DNA of 64,000 nucleotides from Comamonadaceae bacterium (GTDB taxonomy: Bacteria > Pseudomonadota > Gammaproteobacteria > Burkholderiales > Burkholderiaceae_C). Below, piece by piece: positions 1 to 7,335 of the stretch. The notes beneath the pieces are model-generated. The model searched no databases and was not told where the DNA came from. It saw only the letters and a list, made by a program, of their open reading frames with translations. The position numbers and the translations under genes are program-made. How positions within the stretch are numbered: position 1 is the first letter of the stretch; every line of letters starts with the position of its first letter. The stretch is taken from the NCBI GenBank assembly GCA_027488735.1, contig JAIYBB010000011.1, forward strand, positions 33,002 to 97,001, read 5' to 3'.

Positions 1-388
1 CAGGCAAAAGCGGCTCGAGTGTCATGCCGCACTTGGGACAATTTCCTGCATGATCCTGCCGGATTTCAGGATGCATAGGGCAGGTATAGATTGTTCCTGC
101 GGCAGCAGATGTCATTTGCGACTTTTCAGCGTTTCCGCTCATGTACAACATGGGGTTGACATCAAACTTCGTTTTGCATTTGGTCCCGCAAAAGAAAAAT
201 GTGCTTCCCATGTGTACAGATTGATACGCAGCCTGCCTGGTTACTGTCATTCCACAAACAGGATCTTTTAGGTCCGTGGTGTTGCTCTTACTAGATTTCT
301 CAGAAGAAGACGCGTCGGGATGTTCTATTGGGTTGTGGTGAACGTGCCCGTGTTCGTGGGCGTGATGGTCGTGTTGGTTTTTATTCAT
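1..388 (-). CDS. Copper/heavy-metal P-type ATPase, N-terminal part only (runs off the left edge)
   Basis: The 129 visible codons are the metal-binding N-terminus of a heavy-metal-translocating P1B ATPase, an inner-membrane pump that exports Cu(I) or Ag(I). Residues 5-18 are His-rich (about eight histidines). A YHS-type motif DPVCGM lies at 42-47. A heavy-metal-binding domain follows at about 101-122, with YTCPMHPE and the CPKCGM pair. Membrane helices and the phosphorylation motif would lie outside the window. The start follows the TPM gene's stop codon by only 8 bases, so it is probably the last visible member of a minus-strand copK-TPM-TPM-ATPase operon. No good ribosome binding site is visible. 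The family is clear from the motif pair; the exact metal is inferred from the copper neighbours. Confidence 0.85.
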   Translation of the reverse strand, partial: MNKNQHDHHAHEHGHVHHNPIEHPDASSSEKSSKSNTTDLKDPVCGMTVTRQAAYQSVHMGSTFFFCGTKCKTKFDVNPMLYMSGNAEKSQMTSAAAGTIYTCPMHPEIRQDHAGNCPKCGMTLEPLLP

Positions 389-396
389 AGTATTTT

Positions 397-906
397 TTAG
401 TTTTTAAAATTCAACATGACGGGTGCGTCAGGAAGTTCGTTTTCATGCTTTTCATGAGCGGAAAAATGGAGGCCGATCACATTCGCAATTGCCGCTATTC
501 CTTTTAATGCACCTGTCTCGAACTCTGATCTGGAGAAATGGTCTTGCATGGTTTGACATATCGACCGCCAACATTCATCGCCAGCCTTGATATGAATTCC
601 CCTGTCGGCAACGATCTCGACCGCACGATCAGCAAGCAGTACATAAACTAAGACACCATTGTTGTGTTCAGTGTCCCAAACTCTTAGCTGAGAAAACACC
701 TCGATGGCGCGGTCGCGAGATGATTGGCCCTTGAGAAGACGAATGCCGTCTAAGCCACCTTCTATCGCCAAGCGAATCTCACCGCCATGCAAATGTTCAC
801 TGTTATGAATCGCTTTTGTGATGGCATCAAGGCTTTCACGTTTAAAAACACGGTGGACCTGCCAATCTGAGAACAGCAAATGTTGAAAGATACGTTTGAT
901 TGGCAT
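397..906 (-). CDS. TPM-domain protein (second TPM gene of a LemA/TPM-type locus)
   Basis: This 169-residue protein resembles the second, shorter TPM-domain protein that usually follows YgcG-type proteins. The ATG at 906 was chosen over an upstream in-frame start at 978 because it gives the usual MPIKRIFQHLL beginning. It also follows the stop of the preceding TPM gene by two bases, as expected for coupled genes. Visible family features are an N-terminal amphipathic stretch (residues 1-30), the HGGEIRLAIEGG segment near 41-52, a VWDTEHNNGVLVYVLLADR core, and ADRGIHIKAGDECW. TPM domains are often membrane-linked; their biochemical role is not settled. Its place between copK and a copper ATPase may reflect insertion of copper genes into an older locus. 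Confidence 0.72.
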   Translation of the reverse strand: MPIKRIFQHLLFSDWQVHRVFKRESLDAITKAIHNSEHLHGGEIRLAIEGGLDGIRLLKGQSSRDRAIEVFSQLRVWDTEHNNGVLVYVLLADRAVEIVADRGIHIKAGDECWRSICQTMQDHFSRSEFETGALKGIAAIANVIGLHFSAHEKHENELPDAPVMLNFKN

Positions 907-908
907 AG

Positions 909-1472
909 TCACCACCTTCCCGATGCGCCGCCGCCGCCGAATCCGCCACCACCACCTCGAAATCCGCCGCCGCCCCATCCATGACGCCCACCCCCTGACA
1001 TACCGCCTAATCCGTGAAGCACCGTAGACGCCCCGATCAGCGTGACGAACATAGCGGCAATGCCAGCGAAGATGGCGAGAAGCAGTGATCCGACAACCAA
1101 CCAGGCAAGGCCAGTCACGACCATACCCGTGACGAGTGAACCGCCAACTCTTCCGAATGCACTGCGCAATACACTGCCGACACCTAAAGACACAATCAAC
1201 AAGAAGGGGACAAGTTGACGAAGTCCTTGATCGGAATTTTTGGAGTGGCGTTGATGTTCTGGTAGTGGTTCACCATCGATTACAGAGATGATTTGTCCAA
1301 CGCCCGATTGAAGTCCTTGGAAAAAATCGCCTCGCTTGAAATGGGGAACGATAACTTCACTGATGATTCGCTTACTGGTGATATCAGATAAGGCACCTTC
1401 TAGACCGTAGCCGACTTCGATACGTACAGTCCGATCATCTTTGGCCACCACCAAAATAACGCCATCATCCAC
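909..1472 (-). pseudogene. YgcG-type TPM-domain protein, 5'-truncated or frameshifted
   Basis: The C-terminal part of a YgcG-like TPM protein is intact: DDGVILVVAKDDRTVRIEVGYGLEGAL at the beginning, IVPHFKRGDFFQGL, two hydrophobic helices near residues 95-150, and a Gly/Trp-rich tail. A full-length relative has an N-terminal signal peptide and about 100 more residues. Here the frame can be read back only through QWKLGRQK before meeting an in-frame TAG at 1500-1502. Plausible pieces of the missing part (DLAKAREISAIRN) appear in another frame just upstream, which suggests a frameshift and decay. The expected neighbour lemA is absent. A GTG at 1472 could start a short product, but without a signal peptide it would not reach its normal place. 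Confidence 0.6.
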
Positions 1473-1621
1473 CTTCTGCCGACCCAGCTTCCACTGTTTC
1501 TAATGGCAGAGATTTCACGAGCCTTGGCAAGATCGATTGATCATCGCCAAGACTCGTGAGACATCGTCCCCCAAAAGGAACGAAAGGCAGTACCTCAAAC
1601 GGGGCATGCCTAAATGACAGG

Positions 1622-1915
1622 TCAGTTCTCGTGACCTTGGCGCAGCTGGAAGTCGAGACGCGCGCTTTCGATGCTGGTCATGACGATCTTCTGACCGTCA
1701 GCCGCCTCCAGGACTTGGCCTTTGGGGAGATGGACGGCGCGGTCGAACTTGTCGGCCACTGCCATCTTTCCGTCCTTGAAAACGAATACGGTGCCACCGT
1801 CCTTCAGGCGGTAGGTCTTGTCGACATTGCCTGCCAGCGAGTCGGTGGCAAAAGCGGTCGATGCCAGGGTACTGAGCACGACGGCAGCGAAGAGCGAAGT
1901 GATGCGGGTGTTCAT
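1622..1915 (-). CDS. copK: CopK-family periplasmic copper-binding protein
   Basis: This 97-residue protein matches CopK, a small periplasmic protein that binds Cu(I) and Cu(II) and is strongly induced by copper in Cupriavidus. A Sec signal peptide covers residues 1-23, ending in ASTAFA. The mature part has the CopK pattern KTYRLKDGGTVFVFKDGKMAVADKFDR followed by LEAADGQKIVM and a C-terminal LRQGHEN. The start at 1915 is preferred over an upstream ATG at 1954 because it begins the signal peptide directly. A copper-operator-like sequence lies about 100 bases upstream (2019-2034), suggesting control by the nearby CopRS pair. Cupriavidus CopK is richer in methionine, so metal affinity may differ. 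Confidence 0.85.
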   Translation of the reverse strand: MNTRITSLFAAVVLSTLASTAFATDSLAGNVDKTYRLKDGGTVFVFKDGKMAVADKFDRAVHLPKGQVLEAADGQKIVMTSIESARLDFQLRQGHEN

Positions 1916-2018
1916 ATCAGGTCCTTTCTTGAATACAGGTGCTACGTTACTCAAAGCACCTTGTGCGAATGCACGTCCTGTATTCTGTCGAGCGGCTCTG
2001 ACATGAAGATGTGCTGGT

Positions 2019-2034
2019 GATTACATTTGCGTCA
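2019..2034 (-). promoter_or_regulatory. Putative degenerate CopR/CusR operator upstream of copK
   Basis: On the minus strand this 16-base stretch reads TGACGCAAATGTAATC. It matches the core of the near-perfect box at 5476-5497 (TGACATAAATGTCATC) at 13 of 16 positions, with the same four-base spacing between half-sites. It lies 104 bases upstream of the copK start codon. That fits activator binding, but the promoter itself was not identified. Confidence 0.45.
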
Positions 2035-2090
2035 GGTCTGCAGTTCCGCAATGCGCGTAAAGATGCTGCCGGTGTCCGCGCTTAATCTTT

Positions 2091-2120
2091 CTGATCAGTT
2101 GCTTCTTCGCAACTGATCAG
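2091..2120. repeat. Perfect 12-bp inverted repeat with 6-base loop
   Basis: The arms CTGATCAGTTGC (2091-2102) and GCAACTGATCAG (2109-2120) are perfectly complementary around the loop TTCTTC. The stop codon of the minus-strand gene ending at 2117 lies inside one arm. No T-run follows on either strand, so it is not a standard intrinsic terminator. It could be an mRNA 3'-end stabiliser or a junction left by a mobile element. Confidence 0.7.
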
Positions 2121-2476
2121 CCCAGACGCGCGAGATAGCGAACGCTGTCTCCTCCGGATGGATCGATGAACAAGTAAGGGCGACCAGGTGCGTGCACCAT
2201 CACGCACAACCGGCCATCCCAGTAATCGCCTCCCTTGCCTTTGAGCCAGTCGCGAGACTTGCCAAGGTTCAATTTGAAGCCATCAAATTCTTCGGGATCC
2301 ATCTCCCGGATCTCGGTCACGTAGACCGCCTCGACGCCGCAAGCGGCAATGTCGGAGATGTCTGTAGGCTTGCGGCCAAAGGGCAGCGGGATGCTGAGCT
2401 TTTGGACCTGCAATTCGCGGCCATCGAAGTTGATGGTCGTGGGCATGGATTCGATGGTGATAGTGATGGGGTTCAT
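2117..2476 (-). CDS. Hypothetical protein (119 aa), mobile-element-type cargo
   Basis: I do not recognise a named domain. The protein is soluble, without a signal peptide or membrane segment. It has an N-terminal beta-rich region (ITIESMPTTINFDGRELQVQKL) and a C-terminal segment WDGRLCVMVHAPGRPYLFIDPSGG. A GAGG ribosome binding site sits six bases before the ATG. It lies 7 bases downstream of the DUF3489 gene and the two are probably co-transcribed. DUF3489 proteins are common in phages and integrative elements, so this gene probably shares that origin. Its stop codon is inside the 2091-2120 hairpin. Confidence 0.6.
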   Translation of the reverse strand: MNPITITIESMPTTINFDGRELQVQKLSIPLPFGRKPTDISDIAACGVEAVYVTEIREMDPEEFDGFKLNLGKSRDWLKGKGGDYWDGRLCVMVHAPGRPYLFIDPSGGDSVRYLARLG

Positions 2477-2483
2477 GAGGTCC

Positions 2484-2807
2484 TCAAACGGTTGTGGTGG
2501 TGATTCGGTAGACGCGGTCTGTGCCGGTCTGCTTCTCTGAGGTGATTTCTAGCCCCAGCTTCTTTTTGAGTGCGCCTGCCATCGCACCGCGCACGGTGTG
2601 AACCTGCCAGCCTGTTGCCTCGGTCATCTGCGGCAGCGTGGCGCCCTCGGCGCGGCTGAGTAGCCCGATCAGCACGGCTTGCTTGGTGCCTTCGCGTGTT
2701 GTGCGTGGTGGCTGAGTGGTGATGCCAATCTCTTGCAACCCTGTGGCTGTGGCCACGTACACCTCGGGCTCTGAAGCGCTGGCCTCAATCAGCTGTGCGT
2801 TGCGCAT
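2484..2807 (-). CDS. DUF3489-domain protein (winged-helix-like)
   Basis: This 107-residue protein carries the DUF3489 pattern. About residues 38-100 read TREGTKQAVLIGLLSRAEGATLPQMTEATGWQVHTVRGAMAG in two pieces, followed by a charged KKKLGLEITSEK strand and a final DRVYRI strand. The family looks like a small winged-helix DNA-binding fold and is found mostly in phages, genomic islands and integrative elements of Proteobacteria; its function is unknown. The first 37 residues are low in predicted structure. Its start overlaps the beginning of the longest possible reading of the divergent lysozyme gene, a sign of compact phage-like packing. Confidence 0.75.
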   Translation of the reverse strand: MRNAQLIEASASEPEVYVATATGLQEIGITTQPPRTTREGTKQAVLIGLLSRAEGATLPQMTEATGWQVHTVRGAMAGALKKKLGLEITSEKQTGTDRVYRITTTTV

Positions 2808-2857
2808 GGTGTACTGAACTTCTGGTTCCTCGGGCGCGTGTTCGACCGGGTGCGTTC

Positions 2858-3385
2858 GTGAGCGAAGTGCCGAAAACGGCCATCGAGCTGGCCAAGCGCT
2901 TCGAGGGATTCCATCGCGTGCCGAAGGTCGATCCTAGACGCGCACACCCGTACATCTGCCCCGCAGGGTACTGGACGATTGGCTATGGCCATCTGTGCGA
3001 GCCGACGCACCTGCCGATCACCGAGACCGAAGCCGAGGTCTATCTGGCGCACGACCTGCAAACGGCGCTCGCCGCGACGCTGCGCTACTGCCCGGTGCTC
3101 GCCGCCGAACCCGAAGGGCGACTTTCGGCCATCGTTGACTTCACTTTTAACCTTGGGGCGGGACGTTTGCAAACGTCGACCCTGCGACGTCGGGTGAACC
3201 AGAGGGACTGGACCGCCGCCAGTACGGAGCTGCGGCGCTGGGTTTACGGAGGAGGCCGAGTCTTGCCAGGTCTGGTTAATCGCAGAGAGGCCGAGGCTGC
3301 TTGGCTTCTTCTCAACGGTCAATCCAAAAAATGTGTGAAAAACATCACTCGTCTGAGTGTGGAAAAACCATGGAAAAGCACGTGA
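2858..3385 (+). CDS. GH24 (phage-type) lysozyme / endolysin
   Basis: The protein is a glycoside hydrolase family 24 muramidase that cleaves peptidoglycan. The motif KRFEGF holds the catalytic glutamate. HPYICPAGYWTIGYGH, with the conserved Thr and Gly residues, follows; FTFNLGAGRLQTSTL and VNRREAEAAW are the usual C-terminal family blocks. A GTG at 2858 gives 175 residues; an ATG at 2795 would add 21 unlike-family residues. No signal peptide or anchor is visible. After NRREAEAAWLLLNGQ the frame runs about 20 residues into the 3' end of the opposite-strand copS, so the natural end may have been lost at a recombination junction. It is probably phage or integrative-element cargo. Confidence 0.8.
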   Translation: MSEVPKTAIELAKRFEGFHRVPKVDPRRAHPYICPAGYWTIGYGHLCEPTHLPITETEAEVYLAHDLQTALAATLRYCPVLAAEPEGRLSAIVDFTFNLGAGRLQTSTLRRRVNQRDWTAASTELRRWVYGGGRVLPGLVNRREAEAAWLLLNGQSKKCVKNITRLSVEKPWKST

Positions 3386-4730
3386 CGCCTTGCGCAGAAG
3401 TGACACTGATCAGGCCGCCATGCGCCTCGACAATGGCTTTGGTGATGGCCAAGCCGAGCCCAGCACCATCGGAGGTCGGATGAGCACGCGCGGGGTCGGC
3501 GCGGTAGAAGCGGTCAAACAGTCGCGGTAGCACCTGGGGATCGATGTCTTCGCCATCGTTATCCACAGAAACCTCGGTGCCGGCTGGCCGCTCAGCCACC
3601 ATGATCCGGACGTGGCCACCTGCCGGGGCATGGCGTAGCGCATTCGACAGCAGGTTGCTCAACGCGCGGCGGAACATCAGGCGATCCCCCTCGATGCTGC
3701 CGTTGCCCTGCACCGTGAGGCGGATGTCTTTGTCGTCCGCCACCGCCTCGTAGAAGTCGAGCAAAGCCCGGGCTTCATCGGCCGCCATGAAGCGTTCCTT
3801 GTGCGGCAGATCCACACCCCGTTCGGTTTTAGCCAAAAACAGCATGTCAGCCACCATGCGGGCCAGGCGCTGCAACTCCTCAGCATTGGAGGCCAGGATG
3901 TCACGGTAGGCGGCGTTCTCGCGCGGGGTCGCCAGGGTCACCTGGGTCTGCGTCAGCATGTTGCTGATCGGGGTGCGCAACTCATGGGCCAAATCCGAAG
4001 CAAACTCCGACAAGCGACGAAAGTCGTCCTGCAGACGCTCCAGCATCTGATTGAGTGTCTGAGCCAGATCGGCCATTTCCGCAGGGACGGCCTGCACCGG
4101 CATGCACGCCTGCAAGCGTTGCGCCGTCACTGCAGCCGCATGCGCTTTGATCGCGCGCAGGGGGGCCAGACCGTAGTAGACGGCGGCCCATCCGAGCAGC
4201 CCGCTGGCCAGAATGGCGGCCAGGGCATACACCGCAAAGGTGCGCCGCAGATCATCCAGAAAATGCCGATGGTGAATCGTATCCATGGCCAGTGTGATCA
4301 CCAGTGGGGACTCGGGCGCGTACTGCGCCTGGGCACGGAACTGCTGGGTGCGGTATTGCTGCTGTCCGTGCTGCTCCCTCGTCAAGGTATGAAGGAGCGT
4401 TTCGTGCTCAGGCAACAGCCAGCGATCCGGTTCCGGAAAGCCCTCGGTCTGAAACAGGGCCTGGCCTGTCGGAGTGGTCACCCGTGCGAACAGCCCGTGA
4501 TGATGGTTGAGCGCTTCGGAGAGCCGCCAACGCAGGTCCTCGGCAGAATTGGCGCTGGCCAGGATGTCGTCGATGAGGTGTCGCTTGTCTTGCAGTACGC
4601 TGCGATCTAGCTCGATGAAATGACGGTCCGCCGCCGTCATGAACAGCCCGCCCAATCCCAGCACCACACTGGCGGCCACCAGGGTGAAGAACAGGGTCAG
4701 ACGGCGGATCAGCGAAAGGCGGCGCAACAT
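3345..4730 (-). CDS. copS: Heavy-metal sensor histidine kinase (CopS/CusS family)
   Basis: This 461-residue inner-membrane kinase senses periplasmic copper or silver and phosphorylates the partner regulator CopR. Membrane helices lie at about 10-32 and 164-187, flanking a periplasmic loop with several His residues (76-78, 153-155). A HAMP linker follows at about 188-241. The H-box is DLAHELRTP with the phosphorylated His249, and N, G1 and G2 boxes of the ATPase domain follow (LLSNALRHA, DGAGLGLAI). The length fits CusS/CopS (about 460-480). The start codon directly abuts the copR stop codon, so the two are co-translated. The 3' end overlaps the opposite-strand lysozyme gene by 41 bases. Confidence 0.92.
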   Translation of the reverse strand: MLRRLSLIRRLTLFFTLVAASVVLGLGGLFMTAADRHFIELDRSVLQDKRHLIDDILASANSAEDLRWRLSEALNHHHGLFARVTTPTGQALFQTEGFPEPDRWLLPEHETLLHTLTREQHGQQQYRTQQFRAQAQYAPESPLVITLAMDTIHHRHFLDDLRRTFAVYALAAILASGLLGWAAVYYGLAPLRAIKAHAAAVTAQRLQACMPVQAVPAEMADLAQTLNQMLERLQDDFRRLSEFASDLAHELRTPISNMLTQTQVTLATPRENAAYRDILASNAEELQRLARMVADMLFLAKTERGVDLPHKERFMAADEARALLDFYEAVADDKDIRLTVQGNGSIEGDRLMFRRALSNLLSNALRHAPAGGHVRIMVAERPAGTEVSVDNDGEDIDPQVLPRLFDRFYRADPARAHPTSDGAGLGLAITKAIVEAHGGLISVTSAQGVTCFSMVFPHSDE

Positions 4731-5417
4731 TCAAGGCTCCTGCGGCACTTCCAGCACGTAGCCCATACCTCGCACTGTCTGGATTAATTTAACGGGCTGC
4801 CCGTCGTCAACCTTCAGTCGCAGTCGGCGCATGGCCACCTCGATGACATTGGTGTCCGAATCGAAATTCATGTCCCACACCTGCGAGGCAATCAATGAGC
4901 GCGGCAGCACTTCGCCTTGACGGCGCATCAGCAATTCCAGCAAACCGAACTCCTTGGCCGTCAGGTCAATGCGCTTTCCGCCTCGCGTGACGCGGCGGCG
5001 CAGCAAGTCCAGCTCCAGATCGGCCACGCGCAGGACATTGCTGTCCAGTCCGCCGCCTCGTCCACGCCGCAGGATGGTGCGCACGCGGGCCAACAGCTCG
5101 GCAAAAGAAAACGGTTTGACTAGGTAATCGTCGGCTCCCAACTCCAGCCCCTTCACACGGTCTTCCACCTGATCGCGGGCGGTCAGAAACAGCACCGGCA
5201 TTTCCAGCCCGCGCCGCCGCAGTGATGCCAGCACCTGCCAGCCATCCAGTTCCGGCAGCATCACGTCCAGGATCACTAGGTCGTATTCGCCATGCAACGC
5301 CAGGTGCAGCCCGTCACTGCCAGTGGCCGCCAAATCCGCGACAAAACCGGCTTCATTCAACCCTTGGCGCAGGTATTCGCCGGTTTTCGGTTCGTCTTCA
5401 ACGATCAATATTTTCAC
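4731..5417 (-). CDS. copR: OmpR-type copper response regulator (CopR/CusR)
   Basis: This 228-residue regulator has a receiver domain (1-115) with the acidic cluster VEDEP, phospho-acceptor Asp51 in VILDVMLP, and Lys101 in YLVKPFSF. A winged-helix DNA-binding domain (about 128-222) contains [23 protein letters not shown] in two pieces and ends with [11 protein letters not shown]. This is the CusR/CopR/IrlR subfamily, which activates copper-efflux genes by binding palindromes of the TGACA-N4-TGTCA type. Such a palindrome lies 59 bases upstream of its start, in the divergent promoter region, so it probably regulates itself and the operon starting at 5572. Confidence 0.93.
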   Translation of the reverse strand: MKILIVEDEPKTGEYLRQGLNEAGFVADLAATGSDGLHLALHGEYDLVILDVMLPELDGWQVLASLRRRGLEMPVLFLTARDQVEDRVKGLELGADDYLVKPFSFAELLARVRTILRRGRGGGLDSNVLRVADLELDLLRRRVTRGGKRIDLTAKEFGLLELLMRRQGEVLPRSLIASQVWDMNFDSDTNVIEVAMRRLRLKVDDGQPVKLIQTVRGMGYVLEVPQEP

Positions 5418-5475
5418 GGGCCTGCTCCATCTATTTCTACCGGTTAGTCTGACAGAATTTTGTCTTTATGGCAGC

Positions 5476-5497
5476 AAGATGACATAAATGTCATCTT
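5476..5497. promoter_or_regulatory. copR box: CusR/CopR box (copper operator)
   Basis: Two perfect 10-base arms, AAGATGACAT and ATGTCATCTT, flank a central AA. The layout and core match the known E. coli CusR box (two TGACA-type half-sites separated by four bases, with A-rich flanks). It lies midway between copR and the divergent operon, the same arrangement as cusR-cusC. It is the expected site for copper-responsive activation in both directions. Confidence 0.85.
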
Positions 5498-5571
5498 GGA
5501 ATCACCCTCCTGACAGGGGTGGTGGCCCAAACTCTTCTCATGTTTCAACAAATTGAAAGGAGCCTGCGGTG

Positions 5572-5889
5572 ATGCCAAACCCTTCGTCCCTGTCCAGAAG
5601 TCTGTTGCCGTGGCTCTGCGTGCTGGCTACCGGTGCCGCACTGGCCGCGCCAGTGGAAAAAATTCAGGCCAATCCATTGCCGACCAAGTTGCAGTACGCC
5701 TCTGCATTGGCGAGTTATCAGGGCTACACCGATCAGGCGGTGCAGTCCTGGCGTGAGGCCAATGACCGGGTTGGCCGGATTGGCGGCTGGCGCGCCTACG
5801 CCAAGGAAGCCGCAACTGGACAGCCAGCGCCCGATACGCCACCGGCGGCCAATCCGCATGCCGGTCACCATGAGGGAGGCAAGCAATGA
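5572..5889 (+). CDS. Small exported protein of copper operon (function unknown)
   Basis: The product is 105 residues with a Sec signal peptide (about 1-25, ending ATGAALAAP). The mature part has an alpha-helical segment (LQYASALASYQGYTDQAVQSW) and a His-containing C-terminus (NPHAGHHEGG) that could bind copper. Proteins of this type are often found just before TolC-like genes in copper clusters, without an assigned function. The ribosome binding site AGGAG at 5558-5562 supports the ATG at 5572; a GTG three bases earlier is an alternative. Its last four bases overlap the start of the next gene (ATGA), showing translational coupling. Confidence 0.75.
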   Translation: MPNPSSLSRSLLPWLCVLATGAALAAPVEKIQANPLPTKLQYASALASYQGYTDQAVQSWREANDRVGRIGGWRAYAKEAATGQPAPDTPPAANPHAGHHEGGKQ

Positions 5890-7319
5890 AGCGCTTGCTC
5901 TCATCTCATCGCGCCAAGCTGGCGGTGTCCGTGGTTGCTATCGGGGTTTTGTCTGGCTGTGCCAGCGTCAGCCTTGAGCAGAACGTGAACCGCGTCAATA
6001 CCGAGACCACCGGCTTCACTGACGGGCAATTGAGCTTGGCCCAAAGCAATCAGGAACGTGAGCAACGCGCACAGCTCGCTGCCCAATTGCTGGCAAAACC
6101 CCTTGGGCAGAAAGAAGCTGTGCAGCTCGCATTGACCAACAGCCACGCCTTGCAAGCCCTGCTGGCGCAAGGTTGGGCGGAGTCCGCCGACGCGGCACAA
6201 GTCGGGCGCATTGCTAACCCCATCTTCAGTTTTGAGCGCATGGTGGTTGGTGATGAGCTGGAGTTGGCGCGCTCGCTCTCGTTTGGTCTGCTAGATATCT
6301 TGACCTTGCCTGCCCGCACTGGCATCGCCGAGCGCCGCATCGAGCAGGCGCAATTGCGTCTTTCTGCTGAGGTGGTGGATCGTGTGACGCAGGTACGCCA
6401 AGCCTGGGTGCGCGCTGTGGCGGCTCAGCAGGCCCTGAGCTACGCGCGACAGGTGTTTGAAAGCGCCGAGGCCGGTGCCGAACTCGCGCGGCGCATGCAG
6501 TCGGTAGGCAACTTCAATCGCATCAGTCGTGCCCGTGAGCAATCTTTCTATGCCGATGCCGCTACCCGCCTGGCGACTACCCAACACCAAGCGACCGCGA
6601 GCCGGGAGGAACTGATTCGTTTGCTGGGGCTTGATGAGGCGCAGGGGCAACAACTCCAACTGCCCGAACGTCTGCCCGATTTGCCCAAAGCGCCGCTCGA
6701 ACCAAATACGGTCGGCGCATTGGCGACGAATGGTCGTCTGGACATTCGTTTGGCGCAAAGCGCACTGGCTGGCGCGGGCAAGGCACAAGGCTTGAACATC
6801 ATCACCAGCTTCACCGACATCGAACTGACCGCGCGGCGCAATACGGTATTTGACAACGCAGCAGGAACCCGAACCGAACCGCGCGGATTCGAGGTGGCGG
6901 TTCGCTTACCAATTTTCGACTGGGGCGGCATGCAGCGCGATGCGTGGAATGCCCGCACGCTCGCGGCGGCCAATCAACTGGAGGCCACGGTGCGCGCGGC
7001 GGGCTCGCACTTGCGCGAGAGTTATTCGGCCTATCGCACATCATTTGATGTGGCCAAGCATTACCGGGATGAAGTGCTGCCCGTGCGCCGTGTGATCTCC
7101 GATGAAAACCAACTTCGCTACAACGGCATGCTGATTGGTGTCTTTGAGCTGATGGCCGATGCTCGTGATCAAGTCGGCACCGTGACCGCCGCCATCGCTG
7201 CGCAGCAGCAGTACTGGCTGGCGGACGCAGCCTTGCAGGCATCGTTGATCGGCCGCCCCACCACGACCTCCCTGTCCGTGATGACCAGCGCGCCTAGCGC
7301 TGGCGCGGCTGGACATTGA
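5886..7319 (+). CDS. TolC-family outer membrane efflux lipoprotein (CusC-like)
   Basis: The protein has 477 residues with a lipoprotein signal (GVLSGCAS, lipidated Cys25), followed by two TolC/OEP repeats with long coiled coils (about 60-250 and 270-450). Blocks such as ANPIFSFERM and NRISRAREQSFYADA are typical of the outer membrane factor family. Such proteins form trimeric channels for RND or other efflux systems. No RND pump or membrane-fusion partner (CusB, CusA) is present here, so the channel either pairs with proteins encoded elsewhere or the operon has lost them. It overlaps the upstream gene by 4 bases and is 16 bases before the oxidase gene. Confidence 0.88.
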   Translation: MKRLLSSHRAKLAVSVVAIGVLSGCASVSLEQNVNRVNTETTGFTDGQLSLAQSNQEREQRAQLAAQLLAKPLGQKEAVQLALTNSHALQALLAQGWAESADAAQVGRIANPIFSFERMVVGDELELARSLSFGLLDILTLPARTGIAERRIEQAQLRLSAEVVDRVTQVRQAWVRAVAAQQALSYARQVFESAEAGAELARRMQSVGNFNRISRAREQSFYADAATRLATTQHQATASREELIRLLGLDEAQGQQLQLPERLPDLPKAPLEPNTVGALATNGRLDIRLAQSALAGAGKAQGLNIITSFTDIELTARRNTVFDNAAGTRTEPRGFEVAVRLPIFDWGGMQRDAWNARTLAAANQLEATVRAAGSHLRESYSAYRTSFDVAKHYRDEVLPVRRVISDENQLRYNGMLIGVFELMADARDQVGTVTAAIAAQQQYWLADAALQASLIGRPTTTSLSVMTSAPSAGAAGH

Positions 7320-7335
7320 ACACGAGAGTAAAGCA

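Noticed and set aside
2091..2120. The hairpin at the end of the unknown gene as an intrinsic terminator
   Set aside because: No T-run follows the stem on either strand, so it was listed only as a repeat.
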